Part shown: piece by piece, positions 11,232 through 21,610 of the stretch | Layout of the letters: each line of letters starts with the position of its first letter | Numbering within the stretch: the stretch's first letter is position 1 | Source: Cordilura impudica | Lineage: Eukaryota; Arthropoda; Insecta; Diptera; Scathophagidae | Length of the DNA stretch: 64,000 nucleotides | Direction of reading: 5' to 3' | Assembly (NCBI GenBank): GCA_963682025.1 | Contig: OY821521.1 | Span: 165,264,461 to 165,328,460 of the forward strand | Notes under the pieces: model-generated | Told to the model about the DNA's origin: nothing | Databases searched by the model: none | Seen by the model: only the letters and a program-made list of their open reading frames with translations | Translations under genes and position numbers: made by a program

Positions 11232-11305
11232 AATCAACACAAATCACTGCATTTGTAGGGGGCATCCCCTGAGTGTTGGATAATTAAAAAAAAAATAAAT
11301 TAACA
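9494..11305 (+). mobile_element. LINE-c, rearranged non-LTR retrotransposon fragment
   Basis: The fragment has a reverse-transcriptase region, a C-terminal region, and an end at GGATAATTAAAAAAAAAATAAA near 11279-11300. Repeat A sequence lies on both sides, so the insertion point is defined. The first 120 bases duplicate part of the later sequence. Confidence 0.75.
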
Positions 11306-11519
11306 TATGGTCTCGGTCAAATTTGGTCAGTTATCCAAAAATAAATTCTGTCGGATAATTTTTGACACAGCCCTCAGATTTGCACAGATTTTTCTCAAAT
11401 TTGGTTTGTATATGTTTTAAGTGTATACCAAATATAGTCAGGATCGTTTGTTTTTACGACCTTTAGGTAAAAACATAGTCGATCCAGACCAGCCATGGCC
11501 AAACGTTTCGATTGATGGG

Positions 11520-13110
11520 CCTTTTTCTAATTAGAAAATTACTCGGGGGCCACACAATTTTTTTTTTGAAGAACTGAAATTAAGTTAATCTAAATGCTTA
11601 GTAATAATATAGTCGAATTTAATTAGAAAATCTTTGTTTAATGCGATGAATGTAGTTGTTTACAATTAGTGCTTAATTTTTGAATATCTGGCTCAAAATT
11701 ACTTGCTTAAATTCTTAGTATTGCATACAAAAATTCATCACTTATCCTACATCATGATGGACTTTTATTTTGGTTCATTAAAGAGAGCGTATATTGATCC
11801 AAATATAACCAACATTTCTTTTTGCCAGATTTCGATTAGAAAAGTATTTTTCTTTATTTAGGAGACGATAAAAATTTGGTAAGTTGCTGTTTGATGATTA
11901 AATAAATCTCACATTGTAAATCAATTATATCCAGCTGAATATCATTTGAAACTCTATCGACGTTAGTAGCAAATGGATTGTGAATAATTGATAAATCGTT
12001 TTTATTTATACGAAGACATTCAAATCTTCCATTAAAGTCATTTGTTAAAGCACGTACAATTTCAGCAAAGATATTAACTTTTTCTTGGGAGACGTCTTGA
12101 ATTCTTTTAACTGTAGGGAAATGATTAAAAAATCTTTCGACTAAATTCTGCTCAAAGAGAAATTAAGCTTTGTATGAGCATAAATATTTTTGCCTTGTTC
12201 AACTTTGTTTAATTCATTAAAATGGTGCAAGAGATCGTCTGAAAAGGCAAACTCGCAAAGCCATGATGAATCAATTAACTCAGGAGAGTCTTCTTTTTCG
12301 TGTAATATTAAAAAGGTCATAAAATGCAAATACAAACACAAATACAAATTCCTTTTCATCAAAGAAAGTTTACCAGTTTAATCATAACGCGTATAATTTT
12401 CAACGCTTTTTTACACAATGTGTTGATATACAATACAGTGAATCATAATAAGCTGTTTATTTGGATCAATCGTGTTAACCTTATCTTGAATTCTTTTCAG
12501 CAGGCCAATTTTTGAACCCGTTAAGTTTGAGGATCCATCGATAGATTTTCCCATTTTATATTATATTTCAAAAGACATTTTTCAACTTCGTTAAAAAGTT
12601 CTGCACCGGTAGTTCTGATTTTCATTGAAGCCATGGATAACTGATCCTGAGTAATTTCAAATTCCTCATTAATTGACCGAACAAAAACCAGTAGCGGTGA
12701 AGTTTCTTTTGTATCGCAGCTCTCGTCTAAAGCTATGGCATAGTATGGTTTATTTCTATTTTCTAATTTTTCTGATAGCTGCTCATTTAAATTGTCATGG
12801 ATTTGCTCAATTTTTCGCGTAACAGTTTGTCTGAATAGGGACATACTTTTAAATTTTGAACTTAGTTCTTGGCACAGAAATTTAGAAACACCTACCATAT
12901 AATTTTTTATAGAATCACAATCAGGAAATCGTTTACCGTGTTTCACAATATTGTAACAAACAAAAAAGCTAGCTTTTGTAGCTGCTTCTTGCAGAACACT
13001 TTCGAAATGTCTTTTTAAATTTTACTCTTTTTTTTCAACAGCAACCGTTGCTCGACAAATTAAGCATATTGGTTTATTCCGAAATACCGTGGAAAATTAT
13101 TTCCACTTCC
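11520..13110 (-). pseudogene. hAT-type transposase relic (ZBED / GTF2IRD2-like)
   Basis: Reading the minus strand, a zinc-finger-like start with NKPICLICRATVAVEKKE lies near 13090-13020. It is followed by the intact piece 12521-12946 (YAIALDESCDTKETS, LLVFVRSINEEFEITQ), then by a piece with LIMIHCIVYQ near 12450, and by WLCEFAFSDDLLHHFNELN near 12260. The order matches the BED-finger hAT transposases that gave rise to the vertebrate GTF2IRD2/ZBED-like genes, and the ALDES aspartate is the first catalytic residue position of that family. Several frameshifts and stops break it, and later parts decay toward 11520. No convincing hAT terminal repeats or 8-bp duplication were found. Confidence 0.75.
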
Positions 13111-13440
13111 AATCTTCATTGAATATACGAATTTTTTGTTATTTTCTTTTAGTTCCTAATTTTTATACGCTTTTTGTTCCAAGTTCCAAATTTCAATATT
13201 CTCTTTGTATAATTCCATTCCAACTTCCAAGTTCCGCAATTTGAATTTCGTTTAGTTCCAAATTGTAAGTTTTTATTTTCTTTTAATTTCCCAAGTTTCA
13301 GTTTCAAGTTCAATATTGATACAATTCAAAAAATGATTCTATAGCCAACATTAGGGAGATCTAAAGAATTTTCTGTAAATAAATTATGCTAGAAGTGTTG
13401 GTAAAAAAATTATTTTTTTCTGTTTTGTAAAATAAAATAA
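13110..13440. other. Low-complexity T-rich stretch
   Basis: The sequence is a degenerate series of TTCCAAGTTCCAAATTTC-type units and AT-rich filler, without genes. Confidence 0.4.
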
Positions 13441-14115
13441 TCTAGCCCATAAAAACAAAGTTTTTATTAAAACTCTTTCTTTCCTTATGCATATGAGTCT
13501 TGAATCTCTCCATGACTGTGAGTGACTTTGCGTGACTTTGCGTGACTATTTTAAAATTAATCTTTGGTCATAGCAAGTCTATCGACCAAGTTTCAGATCG
13601 ATCGGATAAGGGGAAATGGTTTTTAAATCACTCCGTGACTGTACGTGACTTTGCGTGACTGTGCGTGACTATGTCGAAGTTAATCTTTTTTCATAGTAAG
13701 TCTATCGACCAAGTTTCAGATCGATCGGATAAGGAATAATGGGTTTTAGATCACTACGTGACTGCGCGTGACCATGCGTGACTGAGCGTGACTATGTCAA
13801 AGTTAATCTTTGTTCACAGCAAGTCTAGCGACCAAGTTTCAGATCGATCGGATAAGGGGAAATGGGTTTTAGATCACTACGTGACTGCGCGTGATCATGC
13901 GTGACTGTGCGTGACTATGGCAAACTTAATATTTTTTCACAGCAAGTGTATGGACTAAGTTTCAGATCGATCGGCTGAGGGGAAATGACATATAGATCAC
14001 CCCGTGACTGCGCTTGACTACGCGTGACTGTGCGTGACTACCCCAAAAATAATCTTTAGTCACAACAAGACTATGGGCCAAGTTTCAGATCAATTGGATG
14101 AGGGGGAATGGGGCC
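13440..14115 (+). repeat. Family-E repeat with about five tandem units of about 125 bp
   Basis: Each unit contains two to four GCGTGACT motifs, then GTTAATCTTTGxTCAxAGC, then AGTTTCAGATCGATCGGAT and AAGGGGAAATGG. The units start near 13510, 13630, 13755, 13880 and 13990 and differ by scattered changes. The block before the array (about 13446-13500) also recurs at 44093-44160, so the array belongs to a dispersed family. Confidence 0.8.
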
Positions 14116-14267
14116 CACCCACGACAGACAGACAAAGTGTATGGGGTAAAAGAGTGTAAAAAAACATCATATTTTGAATTTTTATTAACTAGGCGGCCCA
14201 CATATGTTTTTTTATTATACACAGCAGGCCATGGAAATATGTTGGCGGGTCGTAGTTTGGCCATAGC

Positions 14268-14745
14268 TGGTCTAGATCGACTATACGATAAAACCAAATT
14301 TGAGTGGCATTGTTATTAATTTCTTTGCGCTCGGGTATGAAAAAGTACATATCGGATGCATATCGCTGGTATATGGATGTAATAAGCATACACAAACTCA
14401 ATTTGGCCGAGATCTATATTGTAATGTGGATATTATGGCAATTTAAATCGATCTCATAGGAGTCATTTGTATGGTAAGTCTGCTCCGTTTTAAACCAAAT
14501 TCAATAGCGTTCATTCGATGGCAGATAGAATTTCATCAAAATATATGTATACTTGTAGGTTGATTACAATGTTTACATGGACACACAGATGGATGGATGG
14601 ACAGACAGACGGACGAACGCACATCGCTAAATCCACTCAGAAAGTAATTCTGGGTCGGTTGGTATAATAAAAGATGGCTATAGCTAAAATATTTTCGGTA
14701 GTTACAACCATCAGCACAAAGTTATTATAACCTGATCACATAGTG
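14268..14745 (-). repeat. Repeat A copy 2 (minus orientation)
   Basis: The copy reads backwards from TCTAGATCGACTATACG through the GGACGGACGAACGCA run to CACATAGTGGTAT. It is cut at 14751 by the foldback element and the same terminal block recurs after it. The frame at 14098-14319 is an accident of this repeat. Confidence 0.7.
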
Positions 14746-14751
14746 GTATAT
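14742..14751 (+). repeat. Left target-site duplication of the foldback element
   Basis: AGTGGTATAT, identical to 17546-17555. Confidence 0.8.
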
Positions 14752-17545
14752 TAGGGTGGCCCTTCGTTATATGGAGGGAAAAAAAGTGTTCAAACTGTCG
14801 GTCTCACCCCCTAGAAATATGCGAATAGCAAAAAAATTGAGAAATACAAAGTTTTGGGCCAATCAAAAAACGTTTAGTCGTGGCGCAAAGCGAGTGAAAA
14901 TTTCAAGTGTGTTTATATGGGGAAAATATGACTTTTTTCAGATTTTACGAAAATTTCGTTCCGACAAGCTGTTACATAATTCGGGATCAGTATTAAATTA
15001 TCCTTTCAAAAGGCTATAAAACTTCAAAATCGTATGAAACCTTGCCAAGAAATAGCAAATGCCCCAGACCACTTCTGTGCCAAAAAAAACTAGGTCATGA
15101 AATTTGATGGCATTTTTTTCAACTTTGAGAAATTGATTAAAGCCATCATTCTTTTTTGGTCCTTATACTTATAAGTACTCAGATATGAAGTATTGTTTTA
15201 TTACCACGTTGTTAACCTATTGCGCATTGAGACCGAAAATTGGAAATTTTTTTGATAAAATTTTTAAAACTCCTTTTTCAAGTTTGAAAAAATTTTCTTA
15301 AACAAAATTTAAAAAAATTAGTCTTTCATCTTAAGGTTTTATTAAGTACATGTTGCAAATTAACTGTGTGATTTTTTAAGTAAATCCCTCTGCCAAAACT
15401 TTTTTGACAAGGATTTTATTTTCGCGGATTTCGAGAAAAATTGGATTTTTGTGAAATATTCTGTAAATGTACTCTTTCTAAATACTTTGTATCAAAAATT
15501 CATCACTTTTCTACCTTTAAATATTACATTTTATCTTAATAGCCTAGGGTTTCGGAAAAAAATAATATGACTCCATTAACCCTTTTGGAATCGGGGTCAC
15601 ATATGACCACAAACTAATAAAAGACAATTTATTAAAAAAATTCAAATATTTTGTAAGTGCTGTCCAATTTTTAGATGCGACACTTAAAATATAATAACCA
15701 AATATGTAGAAGTTTCGTTCCAAAAATTTAACCCATTATTTGCCAAGGCCAGCTTTGGATTTTAAGATGTTTTAAAATAAAAATTACCTAAAACGAGTTT
15801 TTCTATTAAACTCATTGATACCACTATTTAGAATTTAAGAAAAATAATTCGGTCAATTTGTATTTATTTAACCATTCAGTGCTCCTGGGATGAAAATAAT
15901 CCATTGTGATATATCTTTGGTGCAATTATCTGCTTATTGCTCGCAAATATAAATTAAAACAACTTTTAACCAATTTTGTTATAAAATTACTTGATGTAAT
16001 AAAGTAATAGTTGAATTTATTGCTGTCTCACCCATCAATTTGGTGGATATTGATAAAAAACGCCAAAAAAAAAAAAATTTCATGTCAATCGGTGAAGATG
16101 CCATTACTTATAATGGTTGACATTTTTTGATTTTTTATAATCGGTCGCTTTATATTATCTTCAATGTCACCTACATGTTTTGAAACTTCTACCATTTATT
16201 TCCCAGTTTTAAATAGTTTATTAAATAAAAGTAAATTTCAAATATAATAATATATATAAAAGGTAATATTAAATTAATACTACTATTAATGGAATAAATT
16301 AAAAAATTAAATCAAAGTGAATTTCAAAAAACGTCCTATTTTTTAGACATATGACTTAAGTTGTTTTAATTTATATTCGCGAGCAATAAGCAGATAATTG
16401 CACCAGAGATATATCACAATGGATAATTTTGATCTCAGGAGCACTGAAGGGTTAAATAAATAAAAATTAACCGAATTATTTTCCTTAAATTCCAAATAGT
16501 GGTATCAACGAGTTTAATAGAAAACTCGATTTAGGTCATTTTTATTTTAAAATATCTTAAAGTCCAAAGCTGGCCTTGGCAAATAATGGGTAAATGTTCT
16601 CGGATTTATATTTTAAGCGTGGCATCTAAAAATTGGACAGCACTTACAAAATATTTGAATTTTTTGCATAAATTGTCTTTTATTAGTTTAGGGTTATATG
16701 TGACCCCAATTCCAAAAGGGTTAATGGAGTCATATTATTTTTTTCCGAAACCCTAGGCTATTAGGATAAAATATATTATTTAAAAGTAGAAAAAATAATG
16801 ATGAATTTTTGATACAAAGTATTTAGAAAGAGTACATTTACAGAATATTTCACAAAAATCCAATTTTTCTCGAAATCCGCAAAAATAAAATCCTTGTCAA
16901 AAAAATTCTGGCAGAGGGATTTACGTAAAACTTCACACAGTTAATCTGCAACATATATTTCATAAATCCTTAAAGTGATGGATTCATTTTTTTAAATTTT
17001 GTTAAGGAAAATTTTTTCAAACATGAAAAAGGAGTTTTAAAAATTTTATCAAAAAATTTCCAATTTTCGGCCTCAATGCGCAATAGGTTAACAACGTGGT
17101 AATAAAACAATACTTCATATCTGAGTACTTATAAGTACATAGACCAAAAAAGAATGATGGCTTAATCAATTTCTCAAAGTTGAAAAAAATGCCATCAAAT
17201 TTCATGACTTTGGCACAAAAGTGGTCTGGGGCATCTGCTATTTCTTGGCGAGGTTTTATTCGATTTTGAAGTTTTATAGCCTTTTGAAGGGATAAGTTAA
17301 TACTGATCCTGAATTATATAACAGCTTGTCGGAAAAATTAAGCTATAGAACGAAATTTTCGTAAAATCTGAAAAAAGTCATATTTTCCCCATATAAACAC
17401 ACTTGAAATTTTCAATCGCTTTGCGCCACGACTAAACGTTTTCTGATTGGCCCAAAACTTTGTATTTCTCAGTTTTTTTGCTATTCGCATATTTCTAGGG
17501 GGTGAGACCGACAGTTTGAACACTTTTTTTATTAAGGGCCACCCC
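14752..17545. mobile_element. Foldback DNA element with 1.2-kb inverted arms, Mutator-like features
   Basis: The left arm (14752 to about 15975) and right arm (about 16352-17545) are inverted copies of each other, with matching ends GGGTGGCCCTT. About 375 bp of spacer separates them. The flanks AGTGGTATAT at 14742-14751 and 17546-17555 are identical 10-bp target duplications. Very long inverted arms plus a 9-10 bp duplication suit non-autonomous Mutator-like elements. No transposase is present; the open frames in both arms (14756-15019 and 17338-17523) are mirror images of each other and look non-coding. A degraded piece of the same family is at 27209-27640. Confidence 0.85.
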
Positions 17546-17555
17546 AGTGGTATAT
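17546..17555 (+). repeat. Right target-site duplication of the foldback element
   Basis: AGTGGTATAT, identical to 14742-14751. Confidence 0.8.
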
Positions 17556-17830
17556 GGACAGACGAACGGACGGACGCACATCGCTAAATTGACTCAGAAA
17601 GTATTTCTGAGAAAGGAATTCTGAATCGATCGGTATAATAAAAATGGATATAGGTAAAATGTTTTTGGTAGTTACAACCATCAGACAATGTCATTATACC
17701 CTAACCACAGAATTATACGATTTTTCATTATCCGAAGGCAAAAAAATTGATAACAATGCCACTAAAATTTGGTTTGTGCTTATTTTCTATACTCAGTTGG
17801 TATAGGGTAGCGTATAGTCGATCTAGAAAA
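17546..17830 (-). repeat. Repeat A copy 3, rearranged
   Basis: Bases 17560-17715 are repeat A in minus orientation (GGACAGACGAACGGACGG, GGTAGTTACAACCATC). Bases 17716-17830 resemble the opposite end of the repeat in plus orientation, finishing with CGTATAGTCGATCTAGA. Confidence 0.55.
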
Positions 17831-17889
17831 ATAAAAAAGGCGAGTATCACGATAACTTATTGCAATATTTAAGCGATGAAAATAAATAA

Positions 17890-18215
17890 AGAAGTCCGTA
17901 TTTGGCGAAAAGGAAAGGGCTGTTTCATCAAAACTATGCATTACTTCACTCATCCACTATTGCAATGGCCAAAATCCTTGAATTTAAGTTCGTATTGCTT
18001 TATCACTATATAAAGCTCCCTCGAATTATTTTCTGTTTCCAAACTTGTAAAATGGCTTGGTGGTGAATGATTTCTCAACAATGAAGAGGTGAAGTCTGTG
18101 GTTGAGGGCCAACTTAAGGAACTAGACAGTTCTTGCTTCAAACAGCCTATCTAAGTTATAGAATATCGGTGGGAAAAGTGTAACGAGCTAAAAGAAGATT
18201 ATGTTTAGAAATAAA
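17890..18215 (+). pseudogene. mariner transposase C-terminal relic
   Basis: Across frameshifts the plus strand encodes a recognisable mariner order: a HSSTIAMAKILEFKF block (about 17955), a degraded proline-rich catalytic stretch, a KMAWxGG block, NNEEVKSVVEGQLKELDSS (about 18080-18130) and finally YRWEKCNELKEDYV (about 18165-18205). In intact mariners the HS...A block follows the second catalytic aspartate and the last block is the protein's C-terminus. At least one stop and several frameshifts are present, and the N-terminal two thirds are missing. The minus-strand frame at 17950-18141 is its shadow. Confidence 0.75.
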
Positions 18216-18239
18216 GAAAAATCTTCCTAAATTTGATAT

Positions 18240-18296
18240 GTCCATCAACGTCTAATATTGAGTGCAATATTGAGTGCGATATTAGACGTCGATGGA
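18240..18296. repeat. 57-bp perfect-ended hairpin
   Basis: TCCATCAACGTCTAATATTG at the left pairs with CGATATTAGACGTCGATGGA at the right with two mismatches, around a loop of about 17 bases. It lies between the mariner relic and the hammerhead motif; its origin is unclear. Confidence 0.75.
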
Positions 18297-18343
18297 GAAA
18301 AAGCTAGTAGCTTTAAGCATTTATGTTTGTTAAATACTAATAA

Positions 18344-18388
18344 TTATTCCTGATGATGCTTTTTAAGGAAAAGCGAAATATTGAATAA
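18344..18388 (+). ncRNA. Hammerhead ribozyme-like motif
   Basis: The core CTGATGA (18350-18356) and GAAA (18375-18378) frame a stem II of six perfect pairs (GCTTTT with AAAAGC, 5-base loop). Stem I forms from TTATTC (18344-18349) and GAATAA (18383-18388), six perfect pairs. Stem III is only two pairs (AT with AT), leaving U82 as the cleavage-site nucleotide. One extra unpaired U between CTGATGA and stem II departs from the textbook core. The layout and the GAAATATTG string match the motif in the Penelope-like element at 23571-24412, so this is probably a solo relic of such an element. Confidence 0.65.
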
Positions 18389-18580
18389 ATGAAGGATATT
18401 TATACAAAACAACTAAGACCTCGAGCATGAACATTTTATTTTGAAAAATATTATTTATATTAATATTTTTATTGATATGGAATATATTTTACACTCCCTA
18501 CTTAATATTTTTACTTTTTTTTATAAACTAAAAAAAATATGTCTTGAATAAATATTAGTTTATAACAAATATATACTTAC

Positions 18581-18730
18581 GATTTTATGATGCAAAGCTG
18601 ATAATTCTCGTTCGGTGACACGACGACTAGCGGCCTCACGTCGACGCTCACGAAATTGACTGTATTTATAGGCCAACATAACACCAGGTAAGGCTAAGGC
18701 CTCAAATGGTGATTTACGACCAAAAGGCAT
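18581..18730 (-). CDS. Host gene, first coding exon (50 codons) with splice donor
   Basis: On the minus strand an ATG at 18730-18728 opens 50 codons with no stop, beginning MPFGRKSPFEALALPG and ending ERELSALHHKI. It stops exactly at a consensus donor GTAAGTATAT (18580-18571), phase 0. Codon use (many CGT, GCC and GAG) is unlike the AT-rich repeat DNA around it, and there is no similarity to any mobile-element protein. Residues 10-22 are hydrophobic enough to be a short membrane-proximal or signal-anchor stretch; residues 25-42 are highly basic with an RERRREAASRR run and could be helical. I do not recognise the gene. The next exon should lie below 18571; none was found in the window, implying a first intron longer than 18 kb filled with the transposons described here. 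Confidence 0.7.
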
Positions 18731-19503
18731 ATGAAATTGTTTTTTTTTTTTACCGTTTTTGCTGTTGTTGTTTAAATTTAAAATGATATTAATTGTTTTC
18801 GTTATCGTTATCGTTATCGTAATTCGTATTGTTTAAAGAAAAATATTGCTTTTGTTGCCTTAACATAAAATGTAGTTGTTTGAGCTTTTTATTGTTTTTT
18901 TTTTTGTTTTAAACTTACAAGTTTTCACAATTGAGCCATTATGTAATTTCATAAAATTTTTGTGTTAGAAAACATTTTTTTATAAGCATTTTTTTTGTTT
19001 GTTGCTTTAATTATTTCACACTAAATGTCTTGGGCTGTTTGTAGTGTTTATATCCGGTAATTTTTATAAAAATTGTTGGGTTTTTTGAATAAATCTTTTT
19101 TTTTTCTTGGTATTTGTAATGATGCTTGTTTGCTGTTGTAGCCTTTAAATTTCTATTTACCTTGAATTTTGTAATTTGCTGTGAGTAAGAAACTGATATA
19201 TTTTTAAAATAAAAGGATTTTTTTGAAAAATAAAATGATATTGCTTAAAGCAACGAACTATCATTTGATTGTTGTAAATAACATTCAAATATTCTTTTTA
19301 CAGAAATAATGCTAAACTAAAACGTCGCCCTGCTTTAGCTAAAACTATTTGTTTTCGATACTCGTATTGATAAATAGCCAAATATAAAATAAAATCAACA
19401 CGATATACAAAATCTTAACCGAAACTATGATTAATTCCCAGTGCGAGTTAGGTCAAGGTTTTTTTTTCTATAATGCAATGTGGAAACAACAACCTCAACT
19501 ACA
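18731..19503 (-). other. Putative 5' untranslated and upstream region of the host exon
   Basis: The stretch lacks transposon signatures. It has T/A-rich runs, a CGTTATCGTTATCGTTATCG short repeat (about 18798-18817) and GTTGTT runs typical of fly leaders. Boundaries are inferred from the ATG at 18730 and the TATA-like box at 19527-19534. Confidence 0.35.
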
Positions 19504-19526
19504 CCAGTAAGATTCTACTACTGCCG

Positions 19527-19534
19527 TTTTTATA
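19527..19534 (-). promoter_or_regulatory. TATA-like box upstream of the host exon
   Basis: The minus strand reads TATAAAAA, which would place a transcription start near 19503 and a leader of about 770 bases before the ATG at 18730. No strong initiator was seen, so this is a guess from spacing. Confidence 0.25.
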
Positions 19535-19944
19535 ACTTGCTACCAAAACTATATACATATATATAGACATATATATACTCGTATATATAAATAAAGAAAC
19601 CAAAAAAAAGGAAAACTAATAAATATGCTGTAACAAGGAAAAATTGCTCAATTACTAATAAAAACACCAAAATAATGAAAAGGAAAACATAAAGTTTTCG
19701 TAAGAAAACATAAAACTTAATTGTTATACAAAAAAAGTAATATGTATATAATAAAAAATAAATGGACAATAAAATAAACAATACAAAGTATATGTGGCAA
19801 TATTTACAAAAACAAAATAATAGGAAATTATGAATAAAAATATTTCCTTTTGGCGAAATTAATAGTTGATGAAGGCCACAACTCATCTAACGTATCCTTT
19901 TTTTCATTAAAAAAAGAAACAAATTTCTTCTTTTTTTTTTAATA

Positions 19945-21610
19945 CGATAAATCTGAATGAAAGGAGCGTATACCCAATACGATTCAAATTTCTATAAGCA
20001 ATGTGTTAAATTTATAAGTAAAATTATTGACCACAGAATTAAAATGGAACGAAATGATAAGTGGACAAAGTTACTATCAAACTTAAAGACAGGCGATAAG
20101 TCGTTTTGGAAAGTCAGCAGGGGACTGAGAGATAAACTTAACAATACCATTCCGACTATAAAAACAGCCAACCAGGAAAACTGCGCAGGCGATGAGAAAG
20201 CTCAATTGTTAGTTGATTCTTTTTTATGACAAACATTCTAAGTTCAAATTTTAAACATTCAATTGACAAGACTGTAAATAGAAAATTTAATCGTTTTAAA
20301 AAGGACATCAATAGCTCCGAGGGAGCCATTTTCACTTCAATTGATGAATTAAGTACAATAACTAAAAGCCTTAAAACTTCTAAGTCTCGAGGATTGGATA
20401 AAATTTCCAATCTATTACTCAAAGAGTTGCCGAAAAAGGCTTTAAAGCTTTTAGTTGTTTTATTTAACAGCTGTATTCAATTAGACTATTTCCCAAAGCA
20501 CTTCAAAACTGCCAAAATTGTTGCGGTCCCAAAGCCAAAGAAACCTAAAAATTACCCAAACAGCTACAGGCCAATTAGTCTTCTAAGTAACTGGGGCAAA
20601 TTATTTGAGAAAAATCCTACACATCAGACCTAGTGAGTTTGCAACAGATAAAAATTTAATTGCTGAAGTACAATTTTCGTATTGGAAAATAAGCGCAAGA
20701 AACATTCTACTGGGCTTATTCTCTTACATGTCGAAAAGCCATTCGATACTGTTTGGCACAATGGCCTTATCTATAAAATACTGAATTCTAACATGCAAAA
20801 ATATTTGTGCAAAATTATAACAGAATTTCTTGATAAGAGAAAATACATTGTAAGTGTTAATGGATCGTGTTCTTCACCGACAACTACAACCGGAGGGCTA
20901 CCGCAATGTTCGGTACTTCCGATATTGCTCTACTCCTTATACATACACATCTGACTTTTATCCTTTTCCATATAAAGGCACAGCATACTATGCAGATGAC
21001 ACAGCCCTGATAACTTCAGGTAAAGTCACCTCAACTCTACTCAAGAAAATGGAAAAGGGGTTAACAAGTTGCTATAAATATTTTCATAAATGGAAAATAA
21101 ATATTAACCCTGCTAAGACTCAAGCTATTATCTTTCCGTTCATCAAGTCCCCAAAACGATTACCAAATCGGAATTTGAAGTGGACAATGTCGAAATCCCC
21201 ATCGTATACGATGTCAAAAACCTTGGTGTCCACTTGGATAAAAAATTGCAGTTCAAAAAACACATTGAGGAAACCGCCAAGAAAGGTTCAAACGTTTTAA
21301 AAGCACTTTGGCCATTAATAAACTATTGTTCGTCTCTCAACTTTTAAAAAAGAAAAATCTCATTTTCAAAACTGTAATAAGACCTACATTAACTTTTGCC
21401 TGCCCTATATGATACAAAGCCGCCAGAACACAAATAAAAAAATTGCATATAATCCAAAATAAATCTCTTAAAATAACTAATAACCTGCGTTGGAGGTATT
21501 CTACAGATCTTCTACATATTACAAGTGGATTCAAAAAAATTCATGAATTCATTTATAGGTCTAGCCAAAACTATTTTCACTCTAACACGCATTCTACATA
21601 ACCTCTGATA
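19945..21610 (+). mobile_element. LINE-d, jockey-type non-LTR retrotransposon, 5'-truncated
   Basis: It includes the region between endonuclease and reverse transcriptase, the whole reverse transcriptase, and much of the C-terminal region, with no clear poly(A) tail. The upstream junction follows a T tract near 19940. The 3' end could not be placed exactly; homology-like coding sequence fades after about 21560. Confidence 0.65.
19957..21560 (+). pseudogene. LINE-d reverse transcriptase, frameshifted
   Basis: Five overlapping open pieces form one jockey-like protein. Piece 19957-20229 has WTKLLSNLKTGDKSFWKV, the linker before the reverse transcriptase. Piece 20226-20633 has SKSRGLDKISNLLLKELP, then KNYPNSYRPISLLS (motifs 1-2). 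Piece 20682-20954 has the degraded F-D-x-VWHNGLIYKI catalytic A motif and GGLPQCSVL. Piece 20854-21300 has the YADDTALIT active site (20989-21015) and KWKININPAKTQ. A final piece near 21390-21550 has FACPIWYKAARTQIKKLH in broken form. Frameshifts lie near 20229, 20633, 20950 and 21300. The order and the YADDTAL string favour the jockey/Juan clade. Confidence 0.8.

Larger units (their letters stand above)
9125..11500 (+). repeat. Repeat A copy 1, split by LINE-c
   Basis: Repeat A is an unclassified interspersed repeat of roughly 1 kb. Its landmarks are CCCTATACCxCTATGTG at one end, a GTTTGTAACTACCAAAAATAT block, a GACTCAGAA...TGAGTCGA hairpin, a run of TCCG units and, near the other end, a TATAGTCGATC block. 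This copy runs to about 9493, is interrupted by LINE-c, and resumes at about 11306. Other copies are at 14268-14745, 17546-17830, 27655-28405, 29925-30140, 35640-36062, 49430-49610 and 63590-64000. Confidence 0.7.

Noticed and set aside
14756..15019. 87-codon plus-strand frame and its mirror at 17338-17523
   Set aside because: Both lie in the inverted arms of the foldback element and are copies of the same sequence; no transposase motif, and the mirror copy is shorter and altered.
19530..19886. 118-codon minus-strand frame
   Set aside because: Hydrophobic tyrosine/phenylalanine-rich translation of TA-rich DNA, overlapping the suspected promoter; no known family.
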